Of a stretch of DNA of 64,000 nucleotides, positions 48,252 through 59,319 are shown piece by piece (positions within the stretch are counted from its first letter, which is position 1; every line of letters begins with the position of its first letter). The DNA is taken from assembly GCF_003144195.1 (NCBI RefSeq), contig NW_020290017.1, positions 124,001 through 188,000 on the forward strand, given 5' to 3'. Source of the stretch: Ceraceosorus guamensis. Lineage: Eukaryota; Basidiomycota; Exobasidiomycetes; Ceraceosorales; Ceraceosoraceae. Below the pieces are notes generated by a model that saw only the letters and a program-made list of their open reading frames with translations, searched no databases and had not been told where the DNA came from. Both the position numbers and the translations under genes were made by a program.

Positions 48252-50177
48252 TCAGAAGAATCCAAAACTCCACCCCCATGGTCTTCGGATCTGCAGCTTC
48301 AGCCCCTCCCTCTCTGCCAGCTTGACGACCAGATCCACATCCCAGTCCGACCTCGCGCTCAGATCCATCTCCCTCATCGCCCCTTGACCGATCTCATGCA
48401 GCGGTGGCGCAGGTCGAACGTCTCTCATCTCCCGAACTTTTGCCAGCACATCCTGGCGCACGCTTTGAGCCCACGATGACCACTCCTGAAATAGCGCGTC
48501 AGCGAGCCGAGCTTGAGCAGGGTGACCGTCCTGAAGTGTACCGCTCCGGGACTCGCTCTGCGCGCTGAAAATGTCGCCTACGTTGACGACAGATCGCCGT
48601 CGTCGCGATGCGAGGCTACCGCCTGCCGCTGCAATTAGTGGATCTTCATCCTCCTGGAAGGCTCTGCTACTGCTCGATCTGCTGGAGCCGGAGCGGTCGC
48701 GACCCGCGTTCCTTGCTCTGAGACCGGACGAAGCAGACGAGTCCGCTTGAGTGCTGGTCGAGAGGCTCTTGTGCGCACGCGTCGCCGCTGGAGCCGCATG
48801 TTCGGCTGAGCCTGTAGTATCTGAGCCGCTCGAGTCGCTGTGCTGCGCATCATCGTCTTCTAGCAGCATCACGCTCCCGATTGCGCCTCCATCGCTCCGG
48901 ACGTTGGTGGGGACCCAGCCATATGCAGGTGTACCGTAAGCGGAGCCCGCACCGAGAAGTGGGAACCACAGCCATCCCGCAAGACAGTACCTGATGAGGG
49001 CGACGATCAGACTTGCGCGGCTCGCATCTGCGGGTGCTGCCACCTGCCTGTTGGAGGTTTGGGCCAACTGACCGCGCAAGCCTGCCTCTCCTCGTCGATC
49101 TTCTGAAGGGCGTCGCCTCTTCTTTCGCGCACGCAGTATGCTTGCATCTTCCATGTTCCTCCAAATCGCAAATTCTGCCGCTCCCCAGACCGCTTTCCTG
49201 AGTCTGAAGTTGGGTACTGTCCGCCCGGCCGCTGGTGGTAGCTTCGCTGTCAATTGCAACGTCGGCAAGTTGCTAGATGCTTCTGAGCCCGTAGCCAAAG
49301 GTCTCAAGTCCAGTATGGTGTCAAAAAGCTGCGGCTTTTCGAGAAAGAGAGCATCCGGCGTGACTGCGATCCATCCTCCTTCTCTGCTTTGCTCGGTCAT
49401 GAGCTTGCCCAAGTCTGGAAGTGCGAGCAGTCCGCGAGCCAGGGGAAAAGCACCAGCTGCATGAGCCAGCTCGGCGAGAGCGGAATGAAGAGTGAGCGCT
49501 CTGGAAGACGGCACACCTGCAGGAGAGAAGATTAAGAGCCGATGGTGCGGCGTCAAGCACCTCTTTAGAAGGATGGGTAGGAGAGGTCCGAGGGCGGATG
49601 ACAGCGAAGGTAGCGAGAGCAGACTATCATTCGGGGAGCGCAGTCGTTGCGCATCGCCTGCCGCCTTCCTATCCTCCGAGTCTGCTGACGTGCCCGGCTC
49701 GCTCTGCGCCAGATTTGTCTGCCACTCTCGAAGCGCCGCAGTGTCGTTGGGCGTATATGAGAGGCGTTCAGCAAGTTCGGTAAGCGCTGCGGTATGCAGC
49801 GTCGAGGCAAAGTGATGCGATGCCGGCGTCGAGTCCGCACAAGCCAGGACAGCACCAACAGTGATGACCCTATTGCCCCGTGCTTCCGCACCCTCTTCTC
49901 CTGCTGTACTCCGGCTCCTCACGACGGCAGCAACTACACTGCGTTCATCCTCATTTTCGGTTAGGAAAGATATGACGTCTGGATGCTCGAGCGCGTGAGA
50001 GCCGGAGGGAAGAGACCTCCATTCGAGGTTTGGAGCTGGCAAAGGATGGGCAAAGACGATGGTCGGACCTTTGCGCTCGTGAAACTCTGCCAAGAAGACC
50101 TGCCGGACATTGCGCGGTGCGGAGACCTGCAACGCAGATGACGATGATGTGCTGGGAGCGAGATCGAGGTCCGTCAT
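48252..50177 (-). CDS. LCHN/DENND11-like (DUF4484) protein
   Basis: A single-exon protein of 641 aa. The N-terminal strand NVRQVFLAEFHERKGPTIVF looks like the start of a longin/DENN-type domain, in which a protein reports on a small GTPase. Hydrophobic helices follow (LSSALGPLLPILLKRCLTPH, HHRLLIFSPAGVPSSRALTL). Later blocks include EGGWIAVTPDALFLEKPQLFD, VWGAAEFAIWRNMEDASILR and LIVALIRYCLAGWLWFPLLG, which resemble the C-terminal DUF4484 part of LCHN proteins. It ends with a basic-acidic linker and a helix LADALFQEWSSWAQSVRQDVL. Function is not known for the fungal members; a membrane-trafficking role would be an inference. Family call is moderate; the reading frame itself is clearly coding. 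Confidence 0.65.
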   Translation of the reverse strand: MTDLDLAPSTSSSSALQVSAPRNVRQVFLAEFHERKGPTIVFAHPLPAPNLEWRSLPSGSHALEHPDVISFLTENEDERSVVAAVVRSRSTAGEEGAEARGNRVITVGAVLACADSTPASHHFASTLHTAALTELAERLSYTPNDTAALREWQTNLAQSEPGTSADSEDRKAAGDAQRLRSPNDSLLSLPSLSSALGPLLPILLKRCLTPHHRLLIFSPAGVPSSRALTLHSALAELAHAAGAFPLARGLLALPDLGKLMTEQSREGGWIAVTPDALFLEKPQLFDTILDLRPLATGSEASSNLPTLQLTAKLPPAAGRTVPNFRLRKAVWGAAEFAIWRNMEDASILRARKKRRRPSEDRRGEAGLRGQLAQTSNRQVAAPADASRASLIVALIRYCLAGWLWFPLLGAGSAYGTPAYGWVPTNVRSDGGAIGSVMLLEDDDAQHSDSSGSDTTGSAEHAAPAATRAHKSLSTSTQADSSASSGLRARNAGRDRSGSSRSSSSRAFQEDEDPLIAAAGGSLASRRRRSVVNVGDIFSAQSESRSGTLQDGHPAQARLADALFQEWSSWAQSVRQDVLAKVREMRDVRPAPPLHEIGQGAMREMDLSARSDWDVDLVVKLAEREGLKLQIRRPWGWSFGFF

Positions 50178-51117
50178 GGTGAAGTGAGGTGCACGCCGAT
50201 TAGCTCAGAGAGCCGGTGAGCTGTCGATCTTCCTGAAGATACAAGCACATGTATGGTGCAGATACAGCCACTGACCTTAGCTCTGCGGGCAACTCGATGG
50301 AAAAGGTTGTAGCCGTGATGATTGGGCGAGGGCATGCCCATCCAATCGGGGACCTCCTAGCTGCAATCGTGAATCCTGACAAGAGCGAGCGCATCACCAC
50401 CTTCATCACGAATCTAATCGCTGCGCGCGCATGCATGCAACGCACAGCATGATTTGTCGGACGAGAAGAGGAGGCAATCGCAGCTGATGGCTCCAAACGT
50501 CTTGGCCGCTACCGATGCCTGCTGTGGAGCTTCTCCACATGCGTCGCGAGTCAAAAGTGCATACAATTATGAATGTGCATTCAAATTTAGCCAGCCATTT
50601 GGGAGCGGCGCGAGGCATTTCAATTTACGCTTTATGTATGTTTGGATTCAATCACGAATTGCCGCATCAGCGCGGATATGAGCGACTTCGGCCGCTTTCT
50701 TCTCGCGAAGCTGATGCATGAGACGAGCCCATAGCATGCAGTCGTGAGTGAGTTGAGTGGAGTCGGCTCCCAGAAGAGTGAGTCGTGAGTCGTGAGTCGT
50801 GAGTCTTGAGGCTTGAGTGAGCTGTCCTTGTTGGTGAGTAGTCAAAAGTGTGATGGACGAGATGCGACATTCAGATTCATGATTTCAAAGATGAATGTGA
50901 ATCTCAAATCGTGATTGCACTCAGACTCCATCATCCCATAGCCATCAATCACGAATCTGAACGAAGTAGGAGCGACAACCAGCAGTCGAGGCGCAGGAAA
51001 CATTAGCAGCCACGACTGCGGGGCTCGCTCTTCATTTTCGCGCTTCGAGCTCTCTCCTTCCGCCGACATCGACATCTCATCGCGTTGGTCTTCCTTTCGC
51101 CACCAGACAATACAAGG
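50178..51117. promoter_or_regulatory. Divergent spacer with TCGTGA-type repeats
   Basis: 940 bases between the LCHN-like gene and the carrier gene, which point away from each other. It contains the tandem GTGAGTC repeat (listed apart) and at least six dispersed copies of TCACGAATC or TCGTGATT. No gene is supported. Confidence 0.5.
50778..50805 (+). repeat. Four tandem GTGAGTC units
   Basis: Four exact seven-base units, followed by decayed TTGAGGC/TTGAGTG units. It looks like a local expansion of the motif that is scattered singly through other spacers. Confidence 0.9.
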
Positions 51118-52630
51118 ATGACTTCAAATGCAAATGTGTCGACGGGGGAGATGTTTGGCGTGGGGTCGGTAGCTGCCATGACGGCAGTGCTCTTGTGAGT
51201 TGCACCACGCTCTTGGCGTGCAAGACGTGGCTTGTGCACGATACCGACCGACTCAACCTCGAATGCTCAGCTCAAACCCGTCCGAGGTGGTCAAGACGCG
51301 AATGCAGCTGCAAGGAGAGCTGCTAGCTAAGACAGCACCAGGTCAAGCAGCGCCACCCAGGTTGTTCAGCGGTGCGCTGGACTGTTTCGCAAAGACGCTG
51401 AGACTGGAGGGGGTCAGAGGAGTGCAGAGAGGACTGACATCAGCGCTGGGATATCAAGTCTGCTTGAACGGCTCCCGATTGGGTTTCTACGAACCTTTTC
51501 GAAAGGCGTACAATGCTGCGCTCGGCAAGGATGCCAGCGAGATGCATGCGCTGGCTGCTCTTGCTGCTGGAGCTTCTTCGGGCATCGTTGGAGGTGAGGC
51601 TGTGATGTGCAACTGCGCATCGACTGCAGTGCTTCCGTGGCCAACTCTGCTGACTGGGCCAAAGCGCATCGAATTCCCAGCAATCCTGGGCAATCCACTG
51701 TTCTTGGTCAAGGCGCGCATGCAAGCCTACAGCCCCTTTATCAAGATCGGCAAGAGCAGCTACCACTACAGCAGCACGTTCGACGGTCTGCGCAGCATCG
51801 TTCGGACCGACGGCTTTAGAGGTCTGGCACGGGGCATGGACGCGGCGATTCTGAGGACAGCGATGGGAAGCTCAGTCCAGTTGCCGTCCTACACCTACGC
51901 AAAGTCTTACTTGGTCAATCTCAAACCGGAGAATACCTTCTCTTGGAATCCCCTCTTGGTGCTTGCTGGTAGACCGGACTCCTTTTGGACTTACTTGGCA
52001 TCTTCCACATTCAGCGGTCTTTGCGTTTGCGCAGTCATGCAACCGGCAGATACGGCCTTGTCCAGGGTGTACAACCAGCCCACAATGATTGACGGTGAGC
52101 GAAACTGGGCGCCTCGCAGGTCAGTGAGTTCTGTTGTGCTCACATGGGACATCTCCCTCGGCACGACGCAGCGCGCGGAAAGTCGGTCGGCACACTTTAC
52201 AGAGGTGAGGAGGCCACAAGAGAGGTGTTGGAGGACGTTGCTAACATCACTTTGTCCGTATCGACAGGACCGCTGCATTGCTTGTATCTCACAGCCAAAA
52301 CCGAGGGCCCGCTGGCGTGGTACAAGGGCACCACTGCGCACTTGGCGCGGATCGCGCCTCACACTGTACTCACTTTGGTAGCAAACGAAGGTGAGTCTCG
52401 CGCTTGATTGGCTTGTATCGGACGCTGAAAACTTCTCAATCTCCTCTCGATGTACCTTCTGGTGCGATGACGCGTGTCCCATAGCCTATCTGGTGAGATG
52501 ATGAAGATGCTAGGCCACGATGCTTTCACGCGACGCGCGCTAATCTTTCTCTCACTCTTTCTAGCGGTACTACACAAATTGGAAGTCGGGCCGACCAATT
52601 TTTGCAGCGCCAGATGTTAGGAAAGCGTGA
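51118..52630 (+). CDS. OAC1: Mitochondrial carrier, oxaloacetate (Oac1/SLC25A34-35) type
   Basis: Inner-membrane carrier likely moving oxaloacetate or related dicarboxylates/sulfate. Seven exons: 51118-51194, 51271-51593, 51681-52094, 52172-52204, 52268-52390, 52485-52492, 52565-52630; phases agree and give 347 aa. The three carrier repeats show NPSEVVKTRMQLQGE, NPLFLVKARMQAYSP and QPADTALSRVYNQP signatures, each followed by a loop such as EGVRGVQRGL, DGFRGLARGM and EGPLAWYKGT. The second-repeat wording and SSVQLPSYTYAK fit the Oac1 branch. The sixth exon is only 8 nt (CCTATCTG); it restores NEAYLRYYTNWK, the usual last-helix wording. Skipping it with the upstream donor would change the frame and shorten the end. 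The third signature has Ala-Asp in place of the more common Phe-Asp. Confidence 0.88.
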
Positions 52631-52869
52631 TGCGACTACTGGAATACATAGACATCTTACATCCTTTGCGTTGCCAGCTTCTCATGATCTTCGACTCGTC
52701 GCTGCTCAGGCTTGTGAAGGACGAAGAGAGACATCTGGACTGCCTTCGATGCGCCAGCTCAAACTTGGGAAGCTGACCTCGGACGGACAGCTAAGAGCCA
52801 AATACAGGTGACATTTCTCGTGACGTGTGACAACGGCAGTGCCTATCGAAACGCGAGCTTTGAAGCTTC

Positions 52870-53733
52870 TCATTCCCTTTCGAGCATCCTGATGCCCTGC
52901 ATCTTGAGCTTGCGCTGGAATCCATCGAGCCATTTCTGCAGCAAAGGACCCGTCTGTGGAGCGCTGTCAGGAATGTAGGAAGAGAGATAGTCGAACACAT
53001 TTTGGGCTGCGTGGAAGGGTGGAAATCATGGACTTCAGCATGCTATCCACCCTGCTTTCTACGTTTGTGATTTGCTCCGCTATCGAGGACATGCGAGCCT
53101 CCATCACTCACCGATCTTGGGTGCTATCGCAGTTGCAATCTGTTCCGCCTGGGCAGCACCTGCTGCAGCCCCTGCACCGCCAGCTGGCACCAAGGCCAGA
53201 GCGTCGTTCCCACCAGTTGCTGCAGGGCCGACAGCGCTCGCAGCAGCTGTAGCACCCCCGAGAGAAGCGACTTGGGCGGCAACAACTTGCTCCGATTCGA
53301 TCGAGAGTCCTAAGAGTGCAGAGGTTGCTGGAGTGCTGTTTGCCGCGCCGAATGCGGTGGAGGATGAAGCAGATGAGGCGGATGAAAGGCTCTTGCACCT
53401 GTAAATGGCTGATGGCTTGGTGTTCGAGAGCCTGTGTGGGCATTAGCAGGTGCGAGTGAGAGTCTGCACTTGCGATTCCTTGGCTCTCGCAAGCCCATGT
53501 CCTCTCGGCGGGCTGGCCCAGCGCACTCACCCGCCTAGCAATTTCCATGATCCTCCTGGCGGCAGCAAGTGCAGACTGACCGCGTATCCCTGCGGTAAGG
53601 GCGCATCGCCTGTCATGAATATGCAGATGTGGTTCAGGTTGGCTGCATCGTCGATTGGGAAGACGGCATGAGTCTCGTCCACTTGCTGAGGTGCCGTGAG
53701 TGGTAGACGTCCAGGAATGAGGAGCGAGAACAT
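52870..53733 (-). CDS. OPI10: Hikeshi/OPI10 homologue
   Basis: Hikeshi carries Hsp70 into the nucleus after heat stress; yeast Opi10 is its homologue, with an inositol-related phenotype. Three exons on the minus strand, 53733-53531, 53431-53112 and 53006-52870, give 219 aa. The N-terminal domain is plain: MFSLLIPGRLPLTAPQQVDE, NLNHICIFMTGDAPLPQGYA and SLHLLPPGGSWKLLGGLSNTKPSAIYR. An Ala/Ser/Gly-rich linker follows (longer than in animals), then LGLSIESEQVVAAQVASL and the C-terminal AQNVFDYLSSYIPDSAP with a basic helix that ends RMLERE. Length and order match the family. It converges on the carrier gene, with 239 bases between stops. Confidence 0.92.
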
Positions 53734-54462
53734 GTCTGCGGCTCACTTCGCTCTCTTTGATGCTTGATGCCCGGACTCGGCTGATGCGATGCGATGCTGT
53801 GGGGATGAGCGATTCCGCTTCAGAGCATCCTCGACGTCAGCTTGCAAGGCTCGTACTTGGTGGAGACGAGGATGAAGGCGCTCCTTTCAACCTTTGCTGA
53901 TGACTCGCGAACAGCGCGCATCAATCAAGGTGGAGGTGCACCTCTCCCCGAGGCAGCAATCTGAATGAAGATCTGCCGCGTGCTAATTGAAGTCGCGCGT
54001 TGAATTCATGATCCGCGTGTGATTTTTAGCGCGACGAAGCGCGACGCTGCAAGCAGCTCGAGCGTCACGTGTCGCGCCACGCTGCCTCCATCCTTCGCGC
54101 CCTCGTCCTCTCCGCCGGCCCATCACGTCAGCAGGGAAGTGAAGGAGCGTCTAAGTAAGTGTGCTTCGAGAGGAACGCATTATTGTGATTGTTCGTGACT
54201 CCTCCATCACCTTTCTTTCTCGATCATTGCAGCACCTTCACCTCTCGCTTTGCGCTTCGTGTCTCTTTGACCTGCCCGTCAAGGCCTTGCACCAGGCAGG
54301 CGAGGAGGGCTTGAGAGGGACTTCAGCACGTAGACGCATACACCCCCGATCACTCCCACTGAACGGCCGGTTTCCGCTTTATATGAACGGTTCTTCATCA
54401 CAAATAGCTTTCGGATCTTCTTGTTCTTCTCTTCTTTTCCCTTCGTCATCGCACATCCCGTC
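53734..54462. promoter_or_regulatory. Divergent promoter of Hikeshi and NYN-LOTUS genes
   Basis: 729 bases between opposite starts. Contains an inexact GCGCGACGAAGCGCGACG direct repeat at about 54028-54046, a CACGTG-like GTCACGTGTC at about 54063-54072 and a TTATATGAA element at about 54378. I see no gene; the last 50 bases are a CTTCTT-rich leader for the NYN gene. Confidence 0.45.
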
Positions 54463-56914
54463 ATGTCTTCTGACAACAGCCTCGCCACGTTCTTCTCCTC
54501 TCCTACGGGTCGTACCGCTGCCATCGCTGGTGGCGCCTTGGTCGTTCTAGGAGCCGGCTCCTTGCTTTACTCTCGCAACAGCAACAGCAACAGCAACAGC
54601 AACATCAACAGCAACAGCAGCCTCAGCAAGTCATCAGACTCTACTCGAGCGAAACGAGCAATCCCCAAGCATTCCAAATCCACCAAATCGGGCGCTTCCT
54701 CGGCAGCTTCTGCCTCGGATGACGAGTACATTCCCGCTCCGCGCACTCGGCCTCCACAGGGCGCAAACACGCTAAATCCAGTCGCGGTGCTATGGGACGT
54801 CGATGTGAGTGTCAGGATGGTCTTCTCGAATTGCCTAGCAGCTGTTCTTCGCGTCGCCACTGAAACATCCTCCGACGCCTGTAGAATTGCCCGCCTCCCA
54901 CTGGTTCTTCAGGCCGAGCCATCGTTCAAGCTATTCGTCGAGCGGTACAGGCCGTAGGACCTGATAGCGTCTTGGGCGCAGGAAATGCAGGAGAGGAGCT
55001 GCTGCCGAGCGGACCCATTGTGATGTTCAAGGCATACCTGGAGATGAGCGACGCCAGTGCCGCTCCAAGCCCGCAGCAAGTCCTTCTGCGTAGCGAGCTG
55101 CAAGGCTGCGGAGTCAGCCTGATAGATACGCCCAAATCCGGTCGCAAGGACGTGGCGGACAAGATGCTCATCACAGACATGCTGGCATTTGCCATTGATC
55201 AGCCCAGCCCAGCAAGGGTCGTCGCCATCACGGGCGATCGTGACTACGCCTACTCGCTGGGTTGCTTGAGGAATCGCAACTACTCCGTCGTGCTAGTCGT
55301 TCCTCCAGTCGGCGCTCCTCCAATACTGGAAGCCAGCGCCAACGTCGTCGTTCGATGGCGCCAGGATGTGCTAGGGATGACTCACGACGCAAATGGCAGG
55401 CCCTATGCGACTGCCACGCCTAAAAGGAGCAACGGCGCTTCATCTTCCGTGGCCGCGTTCGGCACGAGCCCTTCCAAAGCCCTACATGCGCCAAGCACTC
55501 CATTGAATACACGCCAGGCAGATTTTGTCCGTGGCCCAGGTGGTCAGCCAGTGCCAGCGGTCTTTTCGCCACTCATCACAGTTTTGGAGCAGGTGAGTGG
55601 CGATGCACCCCGGTGTCCACGATCTTGAGCTCACACCTCACGCCTTGCCACTTCAATCTTGCAGTTGAGGAGCCAGGGCGTCACATATCCTCTACGAGGT
55701 ACCGTAGCCGAAAGGCTCGCCGCTATAGACGATAAATTGTATGAGCGGGCCGGTGCCAGTCGTTGGGCTGATTACGCAGCTGTTGCAGAAGCAGCAGGGT
55801 TCATCACGCTCGGTACTGGTCAGCCAGGCAAGGACTGGGTCGCCTTGCGAACACCGACCACCATGAAGAAAAAGCTCGAGAAGAATGAGTATGATGCGAT
55901 GACTTCGAGTCCTCTCTCTGTAGCACCTGCCTCAGCCAAAAAGCAACCTCCTTCAACTCCCACTCCCACTCCCAACAAAGCTCGAGCTGATGAACTTGCC
56001 CGAGGATCTAGCCCCACAAAGCGCTTTGCCCAACTGACCCCAGAGCCCGCGCACTCTTCGCCCCTCACCAAGAGCGATAGCAGCTCGGGCAACCTGGGCG
56101 GCGGCACCAGCATCCCGCTCAGAGAGCTGGAGAAGACCTTGCCACACGCGCCGTCCAAGGAACTCATCCCAATCTGCTTCTTTGCTCTTGCCAACTTCTT
56201 GCTCAACGAGCGCACTGTTGGAAATGACTACGTTCCGGACACCAAGATTCAGCGCTGGCTTTCTACGTCGAAGCACAAGATGGCAATATACATTCAGACG
56301 ACGAACAATTGGGTTGACTACTTGATGCTGGCTCGCGAATATAAGATTGTGCGGCTCAAAACTGTGCCCGGCGAAGAATCCTTGCGAGTCTCGATCCATC
56401 CCCGCTTGACGGAGAGTCCTGCGCGTGGACAAAGGCCCAAGTCGCCTGAGAATCCACCGCGTTCTAATGGAGCGCAAGAGGGCGAATACGAACAGGAACA
56501 TTCTCAACGCACTCAATCTACCTCTCGCGCTACATCCGGCGTCAGCGAGCGCGCCAAATTTAAGCCGCTTGTCGACATTCTGGTGCGACTGAGACGAGGG
56601 TGAGTGTTCCAGAGGTGGTGGGCTCAGGAGCAGGACTTGCTTTGCTAATACCGAGTCCAATCTGGTAAAGGCACGGAGAGGCCCAGCCCTCACGAAGCTT
56701 GGTGACCGAAGAGCTGGAGGAGATTATTTCCCACAGCGCACCATCTTCGCAAGAGTGGTATTCGGAACACGGCTCTGCTAGCGGCTTTGATGAATACGTC
56801 CAGCACGCCACCAACGCTGGATTTGCTTTGCTTTGCAACGATGAAAGCTCTGGCGCCGAATGTCTGCGCCTAGCGCCAAAGTACGAGAGGATGTTCTTTC
56901 CTGATCAGGCCTGA
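54463..56914 (+). CDS. Membrane-anchored NYN-domain putative ribonuclease with LOTUS domains
   Basis: Four exons: 54463-54804, 54885-55592, 55665-56599, 56671-56914; phases agree and give 742 aa. Residues 18-38 are a membrane segment (AAIAGGALVVLGAGSLLYSR) followed by an Asn/Ser run. The NYN (PIN-like) nuclease begins VAVLWDVDNCPPP at about 107, with the acidic pair in WDVDN, and proceeds through ELQGCGVSLIDTPKSGRKDV, ADKMLITDMLAFA, and VVAITGDRDYAYSLGCLRNR, the second acidic cluster. From about 341 an OST-HTH/LOTUS domain reads LITVLEQLRSQGV, LYERAGASRWADYAAVAEAA and GFITLG. A helical part (ICFFALANFLLNER) lies at about 530. A second LOTUS-like domain begins KFKPLVDILVRLRRG and ends NAGFALL. 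This resembles MARF1/Limkain b1 order. Activity and RNA target are unknown. Confidence 0.82.
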
Positions 56915-57766
56915 TCGCGTTTTGCGCTGCTGCTCGCTCGACTTAGCCGACGATCATAAGATTGCAGCAAGAGCGCGCGCGCGCGCGCGCACTATGATAG
57001 AGCTGGGAGCTAAGCTCCTGCACGAGAATGCTCTTGGTGATGTTGTTTGCATCACCTTTGGACCGCTATACTATCAAGATTATCAAACGAGCGCATTTAC
57101 TAGTGATGCACAGGATGGTGTGTAATGGCATGCGGTTCGCCGGAAATGATAGCATGACTGGTGATTATCTTGCCTCGAGAATGCATGAGTCAGCGCGTAC
57201 TTTGACAGCGGTCCCAAGCTTGATCTCGTCCGCGCTTCCCAGTCCTTTACCCCGAACATCGGTGTTGCGACAAGAAGGATCACTGTCGATGTGGATCCTT
57301 GCTGTTCGCAACAGCCAACCAAATGGATCGACCAGGTGCCCGTTCTCGAAATCTCTAATCGAAATGTGTCATTTGAGGGCGGGGCTCTGGTCACGTGATC
57401 TTGCAATAAACACACGCTCAGATCAGCCTCACGCTCTGCAGCGCCATACATGGCGCCCGAACTGCACGCCCGTGCTGCGCTGCTGGCCGAGGCACAAGAT
57501 CACGAGCGCGGCATGTGAATCGGATGAAACGTGTCGAGGCGCGCTCGCATTAACGTTGCTGGATCGATGAGCAGCAACCTTCCAGCTGGCGCTTCACCAT
57601 CAACCCCCACGTCGACGTGTGAGTCAAAACAGTCACGAGCAGGCCTTCAATCACGAATATCGAGCAGCGAGTATCGCATTCAGCGCGCATCGTCTGGACG
57701 AGCCAAGGGTCGAACAGGAACAACGACTAGCTTATTTCAGCATCCTTGGGTCTTCAGGCGTGCAGG
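56915..57766. other. Spacer between NYN-LOTUS and BOS1 genes
   Basis: 852 bases with no supported gene. A GC dinucleotide run lies at 56973-56990. The minor plus-strand frame at 57028-57570 uses no family motif and contains a run of rare-looking sequence, so I leave it out. Confidence 0.5.
56973..56990 (+). repeat. GC dinucleotide run
   Basis: About nine alternating GC units just past the NYN-LOTUS stop codon. Able to adopt Z-DNA in principle; probably a simple repeat. Confidence 0.85.
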
Positions 57767-58972
57767 ATGAACTCGCTGTACAATCTGGCACTGCGGCAAT
57801 CCGCTTCCGTCAACTCCGACCTGTCCATCTTGGCATCCAGCAACCCCGCCACCTCTTCAGCTCTGCAAGAAAAGATCTCATCCTCGCTCGCAGCGCTCAG
57901 CAGGACTGTAGACGATTATGAAGGTCTGGCGAGCAAGGAGCTGGTGCCCGCGAAGAGGGAGAAGGCTCTGCTCAGAGTGGCCAAGTTCAGAGAGGAGGAG
58001 ATGAATGCCAGGCGGGAGTTGATCAGATTGAAGAGTGGACGTGCGGTGAGTCGTGTAGCGAGCTTGGACAGGGAATGATGGCGCATGCGCGCGACGCTGC
58101 TCGTCTCGCGTTGAAGTGCCAGAGCTGATGCTGGACGGTCGACCACTGCTACTAAATCAGGGTCAAGCCTCGACCACGTCTACCTCTACCTCAACACAAT
58201 ATGGTCAAGCCTCGACCTCATCAGCCAACACCTCCAACACAGACTCAGGGCTTCACGCTCGTCCAGCTCAGTCGCCATCGGCAGCCTATGGCCAGAATGG
58301 ATTCGGAGCTTCAGCGCACGACCCATCTCGGTCCAACACTCCTAATTACGGGGCAGGATCCAGCATGCCGTACGGGCAATCTCCGTATGGACAGTCGTAC
58401 GGTGGAGGGCCCTCTGCCCACGCAGTGCCGATGCACAACGATCCGCTGGCTTCATACAGAGCAGCAGCTCAAGCTCAGTACCAAGCTAACGGCGGCTCTT
58501 CGAGGGGCAGAGAAGACATGGCGCTCCGAGAACATTCATTCATTGGCAACGCGGAAGCACAGATCGATGCGCTGATAGCTCAAGGGAGACAGACGTGGGG
58601 CAACTTGACGGAGCAGAGGGACGTGTTGAAGGGAACGCAGAAGCGATTGAGGGACGCTGCGCTGACCATGGGCCTCAGCAGAGACGTCATCGTGAGTTGG
58701 ACAGACGAGAAAGCTGCGAGCACTGCGTTTGGAATCGTATCGCTGCAAAGCAATCTCTAGTCGCTGCGGGATCTGACACTAGCATTCCTGCCCCCCTTCA
58801 CAGTCATACATCGAGCGACGAAGCACGCAAGACAACATCATCTTCGCTGTCGGTGCCCTCTTCACTCTGGTCGCGTTCTGTAAGTTGATTTGGGGCGCAG
58901 CGCACCACTCCTTGCTGACCCACGACACCTCGTTTACCATTCGCAGACTTTATCCTGAAATGGTTTGGCTGA
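57767..58972 (+). CDS. BOS1: ER-Golgi SNARE BOS1 (membrin family)
   Basis: Qb-type SNARE on COPII vesicles that drives ER to Golgi fusion. Four exons, 57767-58045, 58161-58691, 58804-58879 and 58947-58972, give 303 aa. The N-terminal helix is typical (MNSLYNLALRQSASVNSDLS, LAALSRTVDDYEGLASKELV, PAKREKALLRVAKFREEEM). A Gly/Ser/Gln/Tyr-rich stretch of about 100 residues (NTPNYGAGSSMPYGQSPYG) interrupts the usual linker; yeast Bos1 is shorter. The SNARE helix runs LREHSFIGNAEAQIDALIAQ, GNLTEQRDVLKGTQKRLRDA and LGLSRDVI-like MGLSRDVISYIERR. The last exons give a membrane anchor, IIFAVGALFTLVAFYFILKW, ending FG as in other BOS1 proteins. All exon phases agree. Confidence 0.92.
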
Positions 58973-59319
58973 TACTCCATTGTTTGCATGAATCCGGCTT
59001 CTTGCTGGTGCTGCTGCTAGCGTCCCTTTCGCATCCTACATTTTTGCGTCACCCAGCCCCCTCTTTGAGCGACCCTTTGCAAGCAAGATTCCTGTCCGCG
59101 ATGACGCACGCGAAGCTGAATACCTCTTGAAAGTCATGCTTCATCACGTCAAGCCGCGCGCTTCAAGGGCACAGTCATGGTGCGGACGAAACCTTGAGAA
59201 GCGAAGTATTACCATACTTGGTGCTGTGCCGTACTCGATGACATGGTGCATTGCAAGGCTGTCCCGGAAGTGGTATGAATAGATGGAACAAGGGCATCAC
59301 TGTGCAAGAATATGCACTA
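58973..59319. other. Convergent 3' spacer
   Basis: Between the BOS1 stop (+) and the Mil1-like stop (-). No gene seen; it should contain both 3' ends. Confidence 0.6.
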
